From Kitasatospora griseola (GTDB lineage: Bacteria; Actinomycetota; Actinomycetes; Streptomycetales; Streptomycetaceae): a stretch of DNA of 64,000 nucleotides. Shown here in pieces: positions 10,611-20,244 of this stretch. The DNA is taken from NCBI RefSeq assembly GCF_014648555.1, contig NZ_BMRI01000030.1, positions 11,252 to 75,251 on the forward strand, given 5' to 3'. The stretch's first letter is position 1, and each line of letters begins with the position of its first letter. Position numbers and translations under genes: made by a program. The notes under the pieces were generated by a model. It made no database searches, had not been told where the DNA came from, and saw nothing but the letters and a program-made list of their open reading frames with translations.

Positions 10611-10691
10611 CCAGTGGCACGCCGCGCAGCCGACTGACAGGAGAACGGGCGCACCGCGCCGTTCCGCCTCCGCGAACGCCTCGGGGCCCCA
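10611..10691 (-). pseudogene. Fragment of a duplicated DUF255 gene
   Basis: These 81 nt match 9087-9167 of the DUF255 gene with 8 mismatches by hand alignment (about 90%). Read on the minus strand they encode [20 protein letters not shown], then GCAACHW, after which a TGA follows. Only the part around the CxxC motif remains, with one of the two Cys lost. It lies in the 270-bp gap between Uma2 and the MFS gene, at the left edge of the BGC. The rest of the gap has no gene. Confidence 0.85.
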
Positions 10692-10716
10692 GCGTTCGCG
10701 GGGGCGGGCCGGGCGG

Positions 10717-12150
10717 TCAGCGTTGGGCGGGCTGGGGCTCGGTCGGGGTTTCGGCGGGGGTGGTCGGGGCGGGCTTGTGGTGGTGGAGGGAGAGACCGAG
10801 GCCGATCAGGGCGGTGATCGCCATCATGGCGCAGCAGAACAGGACGACGTGGGCGTAGGGGGCGGCGGCGCCGGGGGTCGCGGGGGCGAGGATGGCGGCC
10901 AGGGCGGCGATGCCGAGGGCGCCGCCGATCTGACGGACCGCCATGTTGAGTCCGGTGGCGCCGGCGAACCGGGCGGGTTCGACGGAGAGGGCCGCGGCGC
11001 TGGAGACGCCGGTGCTGACGGCGCCCATGCCGAGGCCGGCGAGCAGGCCGACCGGGAGCCACATGGTCCACAGCTGGGGGTGCGGGGAGAGGGCCAGGGC
11101 CAGCCAGAGGGCGGCGGCCACCACCGCGAGGGCGCCCAGGGACACCACGATCCGCGGGTTGCGCCGGCTCAGCGTCCGGCCGACGACACCGGCCACGATC
11201 GCCGAGAGGATCGCGCCCGGGCTCATCGACAGGCCCGCCGCGATCCGCGAGTAGTGCCAGACGTCGACCAGGAAGAGCGCGCCGATCAGCATCCAGGCGT
11301 ACAGCGCGGCGCCGAAGAAGAGCGAGACGAGGTTGGCCAGCGCGAAGGTCCGGTTCTTCCAGAGCCCGGTCTCCACGGCGGGGGCCGGGTGGCGGCGGGA
11401 GCGGAGCAGGGCGAGGCCCAGCAGGACGGCCCCGGCCAGCAGGCTGCCGAGCACCCGGAGGTCTCCCCAGTGCCAGGTCGGGCCCTCCGTGACGCCGAGG
11501 ACGAGCAGGAACACGCCGGTGGCCAGCAGCAGGGTGCCGAGCGCGTCGGGGATCCGGCCGGTGGACCTCGACTTCGGCACCACCCGGATGCCCACCAGCA
11601 GCGCGATGCCGATCGGCACGTTGATGAAGAAGACCGACCGCCACCCGACGCTGTCGATCAGGATCCCGCCGAGGCTGGGCCCGGCGGCCGCGGCCGCCGA
11701 CGCGGCGGCGGCCCAGATCCCGATGGCGCCGGCCCGGCGGGCGGGCGGGGTGTCGACCAGGACGACCGCGAGCGAGGCCGGGATCATGGCCGCCGCGCCG
11801 AGGCCCTGGAGTGCGCGGGCGCCCAGCAGCACCGGCAGGTCGGGGGCGACCGCGCACAGCAGCGACATGACGGTGAAGACGCCCATGCCGGCCGTGTAGA
11901 GCGCCCGCCGCCCGATCACGTCCGCGAGTCGGCCGGCCGGTGCGAGGAAGGCCGCGAAGACGATGGCGTAGAGCGAGATGACCCAGGTGAGGTCCGTCGC
12001 GGAGGCCGTGGGGTAGCTGACGTGCATGTCCGTCACGGCCAGATTGGCGACGGTGGCGTCGAGGATGGAGAGGAAGATCGCGCCGGACGCCAGGGTCACC
12101 ACCACCGGGAAACCGGGCTGTCCGGAAGGAGCCGCCGAATTCGTGGTCAT
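10717..12150 (-). CDS. MFS drug-efflux transporter, DHA2 (14-TM) family
   Basis: A 477-residue EmrB/QacA-type transporter. Family motifs are [15 protein letters not shown] in the first helix and [16 protein letters not shown] in the loop after TM2. The length and the continuing hydrophobic segments fit 14 membrane helices. It is the last gene of the leftward operon after the HAD gene (34-nt gap), so it most likely exports the cluster's product and contributes to self-resistance. Substrate specificity is inferred from position only. Confidence 0.9.
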   Translation of the reverse strand: MTTNSAAPSGQPGFPVVVTLASGAIFLSILDATVANLAVTDMHVSYPTASATDLTWVISLYAIVFAAFLAPAGRLADVIGRRALYTAGMGVFTVMSLLCAVAPDLPVLLGARALQGLGAAAMIPASLAVVLVDTPPARRAGAIGIWAAAASAAAAAGPSLGGILIDSVGWRSVFFINVPIGIALLVGIRVVPKSRSTGRIPDALGTLLLATGVFLLVLGVTEGPTWHWGDLRVLGSLLAGAVLLGLALLRSRRHPAPAVETGLWKNRTFALANLVSLFFGAALYAWMLIGALFLVDVWHYSRIAAGLSMSPGAILSAIVAGVVGRTLSRRNPRIVVSLGALAVVAAALWLALALSPHPQLWTMWLPVGLLAGLGMGAVSTGVSSAAALSVEPARFAGATGLNMAVRQIGGALGIAALAAILAPATPGAAAPYAHVVLFCCAMMAITALIGLGLSLHHHKPAPTTPAETPTEPQPAQR

Positions 12151-12184
12151 GTGTTCAATTACTCCTTGAGGGCGGGCACTTCGA

Positions 12185-12973
12185 TCAACCTTGGCAGGTT
12201 CGCGGCCCCCCCGCTGGCGGGATTCGGCCGCAGTCTTCAGCCCTGCCGACCGGGTCCGAATCTCGCTGATCGGGTCGGCCGGAGGCCACGCCCGGCAGCC
12301 GGGGCCAGGCGGCCGCGTCCGGGGCGTCCCGCAGCGTCGGGTCGTCCCCCACCACCACCGGGTGGCCGACGGCCCGCAGCATGGGCAGGTCCGAGCCGTG
12401 GTCGCCGTAGGCGTGGCAGTCGGCCCGGCGGATGCCGCGCTCCCGGGTGAACCTCAGGACCGCGTCCGCCTTGTCCGGGCCGATCATCGCCCTGACCAGG
12501 CCGCCGGTGTACCGGCCCTCGGCCTCCTCCGGCTCCGCGCAGATCACCGCGGTCGCGCCCAGGAGTTCGGCGAGCGGGTGCAGGCAGGGCGGGAGGGAGC
12601 CGGAGACCAGGACGGTGGGGCGACCGCTGTCCGCGTGCTCCCGGAAGGCCCGGAGGGTCTGCGGCAGGAAGAGGCGGTCGCCCACCAGCTCGGAGGCGAA
12701 CCAGTCGCGGCCCTGTTCGGCGACCTCCTTGACGTCGCTGCCCGCGAAGTGCCGGTAGTAGGCCTGTGACACTTCGGCCCTGGGCACGCCCCGGGCCGCC
12801 AGCGCGCGGAGCTCCGCGACCGCGTCGGCGAACGCCGAGGAGGGCCGTCCCGATGCCGCGAAGTGGTGGCGCAGGAAGCGGGGCATGCTCTGGATCGCGA
12901 TCAGGGTCTCGTCCACGTCGAAGAACGCGGCCCCGGCCGGGGCGGGGGTCCTCGCCGCCCCGGTCACCCCCAT
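12185..12973 (-). CDS. HAD-IB (SerB-like) phosphatase
   Basis: A 262-residue HAD-superfamily protein. Motif I is FFDVDETL (DxDxT), motif II the Ser in VLVSGSLPP, motif III the Lys in IGPDKADAVLRF, and motif IV YGDHGSDLPML. This is the phosphoserine-phosphatase-like IB subclass. ATG 12973 overlaps the P450 stop (TGA at 12966-12964) by 10 nt, which indicates translational coupling. In the BGC it could remove a phosphate from an intermediate, for example as counterpart to the DAG-kinase-like enzyme, or help supply serine; neither is shown. Confidence 0.88.
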   Translation of the reverse strand: MGVTGAARTPAPAGAAFFDVDETLIAIQSMPRFLRHHFAASGRPSSAFADAVAELRALAARGVPRAEVSQAYYRHFAGSDVKEVAEQGRDWFASELVGDRLFLPQTLRAFREHADSGRPTVLVSGSLPPCLHPLAELLGATAVICAEPEEAEGRYTGGLVRAMIGPDKADAVLRFTRERGIRRADCHAYGDHGSDLPMLRAVGHPVVVGDDPTLRDAPDAAAWPRLPGVASGRPDQRDSDPVGRAEDCGRIPPAGGPRTCQG

Positions 12974-14163
12974 GCGACGGGCAGCTCCTCCCAGCCGCCC
13001 AGCGCCGCGAAGTCCTTCCAGCGGAGCTCGTGCGGGCAGACCGCCAGCCGCAGCGTCGGGAACCGCTCGAACAGGGCCCGCAGGCTGATCTCCAGTTCGG
13101 CCTTGGCCAGACCGGCGCCGATGCAGAAGTGCGGGCCCGCGCCGAACGCGATCTGCGTCCGCTCGGGGCGCCGGATGTCGCAGCGGTCCGGGTCGGGGTG
13201 GACGGCGCCGTCGCGGCTGGCGGTGCCGACCGAGGCGAGCACCGCGGAGCCCGCCGGGATGACCCGGCCCCCGAGTTCGACGTCGGTGGTGGCGATCCGG
13301 ATGGAGGTGCCGCCGCCGGGGCCGTTGAGCCGGATCAGCTCCTCGACGGCGCCGGGGTAGAGCTCCGGGTCGGCCCGCAGCATGGCGAGCTGCTCGGGTT
13401 CGGACAGCAGGGTCGCCGTGCCGCCGCACAGCACCGTGACCGTGGTGTCGTGGCCGGCCAGCAGCAGCAGGACGCCGATCCCGATGATCTCGGCCTCGGA
13501 GGGCGCGCCCTCCTCGTCGTGGATCTGCACCAGGGCGCTGATCAGGTCGTCGCCGGGTTCGGCCCGCTTCTGCTTCACCAGGCCGGCGAAGTAGGCCCGC
13601 ATCTCGTCGTTGGCCCGGACGATCTCCGCCGCGGAGTACTTGGTGAGCGACATGAAGTGGTCGCTCCAGGACCCGAACTTCGGGTGGTCCTCGAACGGCA
13701 CGCCGAGCGCCCGGCAGACCACCCGCAGCGCCAGCGGGCGGGCGTACACGTCGGCGAGGTCGACCGGGCCGGTCATCGTCCCCATCGCGTCCAGGAGTTC
13801 GTCGGCCACCTGCCGGATGTACGGGCGCAGGCCCTCCACCCGCTTGTTCGAGAAGGCCCGGTTGGCGAGCCTGCGCAGGGCGCTGTGGCGCGGCGGGTCC
13901 ATGTTGAGCAGGCTGTCCGGGTCCGGTTCGACGACCTGGGCGCGGGCGGTGCCCGGGGCGAACAGCGCCTCCCGGCTGAACCGCCGGTCGGACAGCACCG
14001 TCCGGACGTCCTCGTACCGGGTCACGAACCAGGCGGCGTCCCCGGTGGCCAGGGTGATCGGGCAGACCGGCTCCTCGGCGAGCGCCTGGGCGTACTCCTC
14101 GGGCGGCCTGGTCGGGTCCTTGCGCTTCACCGGGTAGGAGAACCGCGGGGCGTCGTTCGGCAC
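12964..14163 (-). CDS. Cytochrome P450 monooxygenase
   Basis: A 399-residue P450. The I-helix oxygen motif is AGHDTT, the K-helix ExxR is in EELIRL, and the heme-binding loop is FGAGPHFCIGAGLAKAEL with the Cys ligand. GTG 14163 is chosen because AGAGAGG lies 9 nt upstream; TTG 14172 would sit directly against that site. It is coupled to the HAD gene downstream. It probably hydroxylates or oxidises the BGC product, perhaps creating the hydroxyl that is carbamoylated. No ferredoxin gene is in the cluster. Confidence 0.92.
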   Translation of the reverse strand: MPNDAPRFSYPVKRKDPTRPPEEYAQALAEEPVCPITLATGDAAWFVTRYEDVRTVLSDRRFSREALFAPGTARAQVVEPDPDSLLNMDPPRHSALRRLANRAFSNKRVEGLRPYIRQVADELLDAMGTMTGPVDLADVYARPLALRVVCRALGVPFEDHPKFGSWSDHFMSLTKYSAAEIVRANDEMRAYFAGLVKQKRAEPGDDLISALVQIHDEEGAPSEAEIIGIGVLLLLAGHDTTVTVLCGGTATLLSEPEQLAMLRADPELYPGAVEELIRLNGPGGGTSIRIATTDVELGGRVIPAGSAVLASVGTASRDGAVHPDPDRCDIRRPERTQIAFGAGPHFCIGAGLAKAELEISLRALFERFPTLRLAVCPHELRWKDFAALGGWEELPVAWG

Positions 14164-14215
14164 GGTGCGCAACCTCTCTGCTCAGTCGTCTTCCGGTACG
14201 GGTGAAAGGGCGGGT

Positions 14216-15700
14216 TCACCGGCAGGACAGCGCGGCCCGCACCACGTCGTCGAGTTCCGTCGCGTCCAGCTCGGCGACGCGTTCCAGTGCGGCCGTCAGC
14301 TCCGGGGGGACGCCCGTCGCGGCGAGCTTGTCCCGGACGAGCGTCCGATGGGTCCTGCGGGTCTCCGGGCCGGCGGATCCGAGGGCGCTGTCACTGGCCG
14401 CGGTGAGGACGCGCCCGTCCCGCAGGGTGACGCGCAGCCGGGCGCCGATCGCCTTGTCGGCCTGTTCGAAGGTCTTGCTCGGCTCGTCCAGCGGGGTCGA
14501 GTCGGCGAGCGCCGGCCCGCCGGCGAAGGCGGCGAGCCAGTCCCGGGCCCGGTCGCCGGCCTGGCGCAGCGCCTCCCCGAGCGGGGCGGTGGCGGCCAGC
14601 AGGCGGCGGCTCAGCTGTTCGTCGTACTCCAGGCGGACCTTGGCGGCCAGCTCCCAGCGGACGGGGTCCGCGAGGGCCGGTTCGGCCAGGTCGCAGGGGC
14701 GGACGCTCCCGGTGACGAGGGTCGTCGCCACGTTGTAGCCGACGGACACGTTGAGCGCCATGATCGCCGACCGTTCCCGGTCGAGGTACGGGGCGCCTTC
14801 GCCGTCCATGTGGATGGTCAGCCGGGCGGCGGAGACGACGATCTCCTCGATGTCGGCCAGGTCCGCCGGCGACAGCTGCCCGTGCAGCCGCGCCGCGCAG
14901 TCGACGGCGGCGTCGACGTACGCGCCGGCCGGGTGCACCTTGACGGTCAGGCTGTCGGTGTGCCAGCGGCTGCCGAGGCCGAGCGTGACCACCTCCGGCG
15001 ACGGCACCTGGGAGAACTTCGCCAGCAGGCCGCCGGGGTGTTCGAGGATGTCGGCGGCGCCGCCGATCCCGGCCGCCGCCGCGTCGCAGGCGTCCAGGGC
15101 GATCCGCACCGGCACCGCCGCCGAGAGCACCTTGGCGTCGCTGCCCAGGACGGCGCGCCGCAGCGGCCAGGGCGGCGCGGCCAGCGCCAGCCCCCACGTG
15201 TCGACCCACTGCCGGGCCGGCGCGCCCGTCACGTGCAGCCGGGCCGCGGCCGCGCCGATCAGCTGGGTGTACGAGGAGCCCTGGCCGCGCAGCGGGCCGA
15301 GGGCCGCCGCGGCGGTCACCCGGGCGGCGCACTCGCCGGAGGCGACCAGGGCGGCCAGCAGCTGCTGCCCGGTCAGTCGCCGCTCCTGCCGGTAGGCCAG
15401 CGGCACGTTGATCGACGAGTGGGTGACGTGGCCGACGTACAGGCTGTCCTCGAAGTAGAGGCAGGAGGACAGCCCGGCCAGGACGTACGCGGCCCGGCCG
15501 GGGTCGGCGGCGGTCGGCGGGCCGAACGCGTCGACCAGCTTCCGCCCGAGCGGGTGGCCGAGGCTCGCCCGGAGCACCGCGAGGTGGGACATGAACTGGC
15601 TGGTCGCCGCGCCGACGATCCGCTCCGGCAGGTCGGCGAACCGCAGCCCGGACGCCCAGTCGGCGAGCTCCCGGGTGAGCGAGGTCTCCGTTCGTGCCAC
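14216..15700 (-). CDS. MmgE/PrpD-family dehydratase-like enzyme (VlmK-like)
   Basis: A 494-residue member of the MmgE/PrpD family: the all-helical domain begins LTRELADWASGLRFADLPER, and the C-terminal lid domain includes HTDSLTVKVHPAGAYVDAA. GTG 15700 has GGGAGG upstream. As I recall the literature, valanimycin VlmK is of this family and eliminates phosphate from O-phosphorylated valanimycin hydrate made by the DAG-kinase-like VlmJ. The VlmJ-like partner here is at 34702. The expected job is therefore an elimination that makes a vinyl or acrylate azoxy unit. Other dehydratase roles are possible. Confidence 0.85.
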   Translation of the reverse strand: MARTETSLTRELADWASGLRFADLPERIVGAATSQFMSHLAVLRASLGHPLGRKLVDAFGPPTAADPGRAAYVLAGLSSCLYFEDSLYVGHVTHSSINVPLAYRQERRLTGQQLLAALVASGECAARVTAAAALGPLRGQGSSYTQLIGAAAARLHVTGAPARQWVDTWGLALAAPPWPLRRAVLGSDAKVLSAAVPVRIALDACDAAAAGIGGAADILEHPGGLLAKFSQVPSPEVVTLGLGSRWHTDSLTVKVHPAGAYVDAAVDCAARLHGQLSPADLADIEEIVVSAARLTIHMDGEGAPYLDRERSAIMALNVSVGYNVATTLVTGSVRPCDLAEPALADPVRWELAAKVRLEYDEQLSRRLLAATAPLGEALRQAGDRARDWLAAFAGGPALADSTPLDEPSKTFEQADKAIGARLRVTLRDGRVLTAASDSALGSAGPETRRTHRTLVRDKLAATGVPPELTAALERVAELDATELDDVVRAALSCR

Positions 15701-15716
15701 GCGGTCACCTCCCGTC

Positions 15717-15983
15717 TCAGCCGACTCCACGTCGGCTCTCGTCGATGGAGCGGACGGCACAGGTGGCCGCCAGGACCGACGCCCGGGCGGACGCCAGCGC
15801 CTCGCGGGCCGATTCGAGTGCCTCGTCCGCGGGGGAAAGGCCGACCTGCTCCTTGGCCGACACGATCTGGAGCGCGCACTCGACCGCGGCGATGCTCGCC
15901 TCGTCGAGCGCCACGGCCCGGTCGGACGTACGAAGCAGCTCGGCGAGGGCCGCGTCGAGCATTCCGTGCACGGACGGGCTCAT
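15717..15983 (-). CDS. Small helical protein of unknown function
   Basis: An 88-residue protein, Ala/Glu-rich and predicted to be helical, with no known motif. ATG 15983 has GAGGAG 8 nt upstream. It sits between the carbamoyltransferase (25 nt before it) and the PrpD-like gene (16 nt after it), so it belongs to the same transcript and may be an accessory or scaffold subunit of one of them. Confidence 0.7.
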   Translation of the reverse strand: MSPSVHGMLDAALAELLRTSDRAVALDEASIAAVECALQIVSAKEQVGLSPADEALESAREALASARASVLAATCAVRSIDESRRGVG

Positions 15984-16008
15984 CACCCGGTCTCCTCTCC
16001 CGGCCCGC

Positions 16009-17802
16009 TCAGCGCTGCGGCGCCCGCTTGCCGACCAGGAAGCGTCCGAGGACCAGGTGGTCGATCTCGGTGCCGAGGAAGCACTGGATCGCGTCGGCCG
16101 GGGAGTTGACGATGGGCTCGCCCGCGACGTTGAACGAGGTGTTCAACAGGCAGGGCACGCCGGTCAGTTCGGTGAAGGTCCGGAGCAGTTCGGCCAGCAG
16201 CGGGTTCGACTCGTCGGTGATGGTCTGCACCCGGGAGGTGCCGTCGACGTGGCAGGCCCCGGGGATGGCCTCCTGGTGCTCCGGCTTCACCGGGAAGACG
16301 AAGGTCATGTACGGCGAGGAGCTCTTCTTGCCCATCTCGAAGACCTTCGGCGCCTCGTGCTCCAGGACGACCGGGGCGAACGGCCGGAACGGCTCCCGGT
16401 GCTTGACCCGGGTGTTGATGATGTCCTTGATGTCGGGGAAGCCGGGGTTGGCCAGGATGCTGCGGTTGCCGAGCGCCCGCGGGCCGTACTCCGTGCGGCC
16501 CTGGAACCAGCCGATGACGGTCTTCTCGCTCAGCAGCTTCGCGGTCTCCCGGGCGAGGTCCGCGGGGTCGAGCTCGGTCCACTCGACGTGCTCGGCCTGC
16601 TCGCGGAGCGCCGCGGTGATCGCGTCGTCGTCGTACGAGGGGCCCAGGTACGGCGTGGCGGGCGTCCGCCGCGGCCTGCGCTGCACGCCGTTGACGAAGG
16701 CCGCGGCGCCGATCGCGACGCCCGGGTCGCTGGCGCCGAAGCTGACCTGGATGTCGGTGAAGCCCGACTCCTCCAACAACTTGGTGTTGTTGACGCAGTT
16801 GAGCGCCAGCCCGCCCTCGAAGACCAGCCGCCGCAGGTCGGTGCGGGCCTGGAGCGCGCCGAGCTGGTGGGCGGTGACGACCTCGATCATCTCCTGGGCG
16901 TCCCGGGCCAGCCGGATCCGGAAGTCCAGCTCCTCGCGCTCGCCCTCACGGACGCCGTAGAGCTCGTCGAGCAGCCCGTAGTAGGCCCGGGTGCCGCTCG
17001 GCTCGTTGGCGAGGGCGAGCGCGTACCGGCCGTTCTCCTGCAGCTCGACGACGTGCTTCAGCAGCGGGTTGTCCGACCGCGGCCCGGTGAAGCCGGCCAG
17101 GCCCATCACCTTGTACTCGTCGTTGTTCGGCATGAACCCCAGGTAGCGGGTGATCTCGCCGAACAGCAGCGCCAGGGAGTGGGTGACGCCGACGACGGTG
17201 TTCTCGAAGACCTGGATCCGGCCGTCCCGCACCTCGCCCATGATGGACGAGAGCCGCTCTGCCCGGCCGTCGCTGATCAGGAAGGCGGTGTCCTCGCCGC
17301 CCGCCAGGTAGTGGCCGCACATCAGGTGGGCGAGGTGGTGCGGCACCAGGACGAGCTTGTCCGCCGGGATGTCGAGGCCGGTGCGCCGCCGGAGGTCGGC
17401 GAGGATCGCCTCCTTGCTCACCAGGCCGGTGTAGAGCTCGCCGAAGCGCCGCAGCCGGTCGAATTTCTGCTCGACCGTCAGGCCGGCCCCGCTGATGTCG
17501 CCGATCATGTCGGCGGTCAGTTCGGGCGAGAAGGCCCACGGGAAGGCGAAGAAATCGACGTCCTCCAGGGACTTTCCGGCGGTCTCCAGGCACCAGCGCA
17601 CGGAATTCACCGGGAAGTCGGAGGTCTTCTTCTCCCGGTTGAGCCGCTCCTCCTCGACCGCGGCCACCAATTCGCCGTCCACGAACAGGGCAGCCGCCGC
17701 GTCGTGCCCCAGAATGCTGTGCCGGTCGATGCCGGTCGCCCCGTACAGCCGGCCAAACGTTTCAGCGCCGTCGGTAAAACCGTTGTACCCAATAACGATC
17801 AC
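16009..17802 (-). CDS. O-carbamoyltransferase (TobZ/NovN/NodU family)
   Basis: A 597-residue carbamoyltransferase of normal length. The N-terminal Kae1-like/ASKHA part includes LGHDAAAALFVDGELVAAVE, metal-ligand histidines in VPHHLAHLMCGHY, and MPNNDEYKVMGLAG. The C-terminal domain has WFQGRTEYGPRALGNRS and LLNTSFNVAGEPIV. Such enzymes transfer carbamoyl from carbamoyl phosphate, through carbamoyl-AMP, to a hydroxyl of a natural product. It is preceded by a SARP-type promoter (17855-17897) and appears to be first gene of the leftward operon ending in the MFS gene. It predicts a carbamate in the product or an intermediate. Confidence 0.93.
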   Translation of the reverse strand: MIVIGYNGFTDGAETFGRLYGATGIDRHSILGHDAAAALFVDGELVAAVEEERLNREKKTSDFPVNSVRWCLETAGKSLEDVDFFAFPWAFSPELTADMIGDISGAGLTVEQKFDRLRRFGELYTGLVSKEAILADLRRRTGLDIPADKLVLVPHHLAHLMCGHYLAGGEDTAFLISDGRAERLSSIMGEVRDGRIQVFENTVVGVTHSLALLFGEITRYLGFMPNNDEYKVMGLAGFTGPRSDNPLLKHVVELQENGRYALALANEPSGTRAYYGLLDELYGVREGEREELDFRIRLARDAQEMIEVVTAHQLGALQARTDLRRLVFEGGLALNCVNNTKLLEESGFTDIQVSFGASDPGVAIGAAAFVNGVQRRPRRTPATPYLGPSYDDDAITAALREQAEHVEWTELDPADLARETAKLLSEKTVIGWFQGRTEYGPRALGNRSILANPGFPDIKDIINTRVKHREPFRPFAPVVLEHEAPKVFEMGKKSSSPYMTFVFPVKPEHQEAIPGACHVDGTSRVQTITDESNPLLAELLRTFTELTGVPCLLNTSFNVAGEPIVNSPADAIQCFLGTEIDHLVLGRFLVGKRAPQR

Positions 17803-17854
17803 GGTGAGCTCCTCTGCCGACCATCACGGTCCCCGAGCGATGACTGCGCGGACC

Positions 17855-17897
17855 ATGCTTCGGCGTCGGGCTGGCACGGCGCTGAAACGGGGCTGAC
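17855..17897 (-). promoter_or_regulatory. SARP-type promoter of the carbamoyltransferase operon
   Basis: Read on the minus strand: heptamers GTCAGCC (17897-17891), TTCAGCG (17886-17880) and GCCAGCC (17875-17869), each 11 bp from the next, then an 8-nt gap and a -10-like AAGCAT (17860-17855). The expected start of RNA is about 46 nt before ATG 17802. This is the standard arrangement for SARP activators; the SARP gene is at 32539. Confidence 0.7.
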
Positions 17898-17906
17898 ACG
17901 GCCAGG

Positions 17907-18581
17907 TCAGCGCACCGGATTGCCGAGTCGATCGGCCAGCGCGCGGATCACCTCGGTGCCCAGCACCGCCTGCCCGCGGGCGTTGAGGTGGACGCCGTCG
18001 CCGGACCAGATCGAGGCCTCCCGGGACGTCGGGTGGCTCTGCATGTCCAGGTACACGGCCTTCAGGCGCTCCGACACGGCTTGCATGCGCACCGAGATCG
18101 CCGCCAGCCGCTCGCGCGCCACCTCGCGGTACCGCGGGTCGAAGTGCGGGTTGCCGACGATGTCGAAGAAACCCGAGGTCACCAGCGTCGCGCCGGTGGC
18201 GCCGAGCGGCTCGAACAGCGCCGTCAGCTGCTCCTCGACGGCGTCCGGGTCGAACTCCCGGCGGAACGCGTCGTTGCCGCCGCAGAACGCCACCACCAGG
18301 TCGGGCTCGAAGTCCAGGGCCGCCTGCAGCTGGCTCTCCCGGACCTCCGCGGTGAGCAGGTTGCGCCGGCCGAGGTTGACGTGGACCAGCTCCGGCCGGA
18401 CCGTGCGCAGCGCCGGCACCACCAGGTCGTGCCAGGCGCCCAGCCCGTAGCCGGCGTACGGCTCGGTGACGCCCTCGGCGACGCTGTCGCCCACGATCGC
18501 CAGGCGGGTCCACGGCGCTCCGGTCAACAGGCGTCCGCCTTCGGTCGGGGAGAGCACATAGGGGTCGGTCGACTCGGACAT
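17907..18581 (-). CDS. SGNH/GDSL-type hydrolase
   Basis: A 224-residue SGNH hydrolase. Block I is AIVGDSVAEG (Ser nucleophile), block II the Gly in VNLGRR, block III AFCGGNDAF with the Asn, and block V WSGDGVHLNARG (DxxH). All catalytic elements are present. It is a paralogue of the protein at 33634-34356: both share LLT-APW and the NLGRR block. It lies upstream of the carbamoyltransferase but is separated from it by its own promoter. It may hydrolyse or transfer an ester in the pathway; substrate unknown. Confidence 0.85.
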   Translation of the reverse strand: MSESTDPYVLSPTEGGRLLTGAPWTRLAIVGDSVAEGVTEPYAGYGLGAWHDLVVPALRTVRPELVHVNLGRRNLLTAEVRESQLQAALDFEPDLVVAFCGGNDAFRREFDPDAVEEQLTALFEPLGATGATLVTSGFFDIVGNPHFDPRYREVARERLAAISVRMQAVSERLKAVYLDMQSHPTSREASIWSGDGVHLNARGQAVLGTEVIRALADRLGNPVR

Positions 18582-18763
18582 CGTCGTGGTCCCTTCCTCG
18601 ATATGAATGGCCTGGAGATCGCCGACTCACTGTCGCAGCAGGACAGCGACCGGGCTGGCGGGTTTCGGCCGTGTTCGTCCGCCGGGCGGCCGGGGCGGGC
18701 GTCCCCGCCGTCCATGACCGAAAACTGCCAGCCTCCGGCCACCGGGTGGGCCACGATGGAGAG

Positions 18764-20203
18764 ATGATTGACGACGAGAAGCGCTACCAGGCGATGCGCA
18801 GCAAGGACAGCCGTTTCGACGGCTGGTTCTTCGTCGCTGTGCGGACCACTGGTATCTACTGTCGTCCGAGTTGCCCGGCGGTCACCCCGAAGCGGGAGAA
18901 CGTCCGGTTCTACTCGTCGGCGGCGGCCGCGCAGACCGCCGGCTTCCGCGCCTGCAAGCGGTGCCGCCCCGACGCCACCCCCGGCTCCCCCGAGTGGAAC
19001 GTGCGCGCGGACGTCGTCGGACGGGCCATGCGGCTGATCTCCGACGGCGCCGTCGACCGCGGCGGGGTGTCCGGCCTGGCCGGTGAACTGGGGTACAGCG
19101 TCCGGCAGTTGCACCGCCTGCTGACCGAGGAGATGGGCGCCGGTCCGCTGGCCCTGGCGCGCGCCCAGCGCGCCCACACCACCCGCGTCCTGCTGGAGAT
19201 GACGGACCTTCCGATGGCCGAGGTCGCGTTCGCGGCCGGCTTCTCCAGCGTGCGGCAGTTCAACGACACCATCCGGCAGGTCTTCGCCCGGACGCCCTCG
19301 GAGCTCCGGTCGCGGGCCAGCAGCCTGGGCGGCTCCGACGTGGTCGGCACGATCCGGCTGCGGCTCCCGTTCCGGCCGCCGCTCGACCACGCCCGGCTGT
19401 TCGGGTTCCTCGCCGCCCGGGCGGTGCCCGGGGTCGAGGAGTTCACCGGCGGCGCGTACCGGCGGGTGCTGTCGCTCCCCCGTTCCACCGCGGTCGTCGA
19501 GCTGTCCCCCAGCGACGGGCAGCCCTTCCTGTGGGCCCGGCTGTGGCTGGACGACCTGCGCGACCTCGGCGCCGCCGTCCAGCGCTGCCGGCGGCTGCTC
19601 GACCTGGACGCGGACCCGCAGGCGGTCGTCGAGACGCTGAGCGGCTGCGCGTTACTGGGGCCCCGGGTCGCCGGGTCGCCGGGGCTGCGCTCACCCGGCG
19701 CCGTGGACGCGGCGGAGCTCGCCGTCCGGGCGCTGCTCGGCCAGCAGGTCTCGGTGGCGAGCGCCCGGACCTCGGCCGGCCGGCTCACCGCCCGGTACGG
19801 CAAGCCGCTGACCGCCCCGAACGGCGGGCTCACCCACGCCTTCCCCACCCCGGAGGCGCTGGCCGCCGCCGACCCCGCCGACCTGCCCATGCCGCAGGCC
19901 CTGCACGGCCTGGCCGAGGCGCTCGCCTCCGGGCGGCTGACGATCGGCCCCGGGACGGACCGGGAGGAGAACGAGGAGCACCTGCTGACGCTGCCCGGGA
20001 TCGCGCCCCGGACGGCCGGCTACATCCGGATGCGGGCCCTCGGCGACCCGGACGTCTTCCTGCCCACCGACCTGGGCATCCGGCGGGCGCTGGAGCGGCT
20101 CGGCCAGCCCGGCGACCCGCACCACGCGCTGGCGCTGGCCCGGCGCTGGCGCCCGTGGCGCTCCTACGCCCTGCACCACCTGTGGTCCGTACTCACCCCC
20201 TGA
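18764..20203 (+). CDS. Ada-AlkA fusion: methylphosphotriester sensor and DNA-3-methyladenine glycosylase
   Basis: A 479-residue fusion. Residues 1-80: Ada zinc domain with four Cys (GIYCRPSCPAV and FRACKRCRPD). Next an AraC-type helix-turn-helix (GYSVRQLHRLLTEEMG, AGFSSVRQFNDTIRQ). Then an AlkA N-terminal domain and a helix-hairpin-helix glycosylase domain (LLGQQVSVASART, LPGIAPRTAGYIRMRAL) with the catalytic Asp in LPTDLGIRRAL. It removes alkylated bases and probably activates its own operon on DNA methylation. It is followed by ogt (41-nt gap). The two form a rightward island inside the leftward BGC genes, which suggests self-protection against an alkylating product. Confidence 0.93.
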   Translation: MIDDEKRYQAMRSKDSRFDGWFFVAVRTTGIYCRPSCPAVTPKRENVRFYSSAAAAQTAGFRACKRCRPDATPGSPEWNVRADVVGRAMRLISDGAVDRGGVSGLAGELGYSVRQLHRLLTEEMGAGPLALARAQRAHTTRVLLEMTDLPMAEVAFAAGFSSVRQFNDTIRQVFARTPSELRSRASSLGGSDVVGTIRLRLPFRPPLDHARLFGFLAARAVPGVEEFTGGAYRRVLSLPRSTAVVELSPSDGQPFLWARLWLDDLRDLGAAVQRCRRLLDLDADPQAVVETLSGCALLGPRVAGSPGLRSPGAVDAAELAVRALLGQQVSVASARTSAGRLTARYGKPLTAPNGGLTHAFPTPEALAAADPADLPMPQALHGLAEALASGRLTIGPGTDREENEEHLLTLPGIAPRTAGYIRMRALGDPDVFLPTDLGIRRALERLGQPGDPHHALALARRWRPWRSYALHHLWSVLTP

Positions 20204-20244
20204 CCGAACCGATTCCAGCCGTTTCCCCGAAGGACGTTTGCTCC

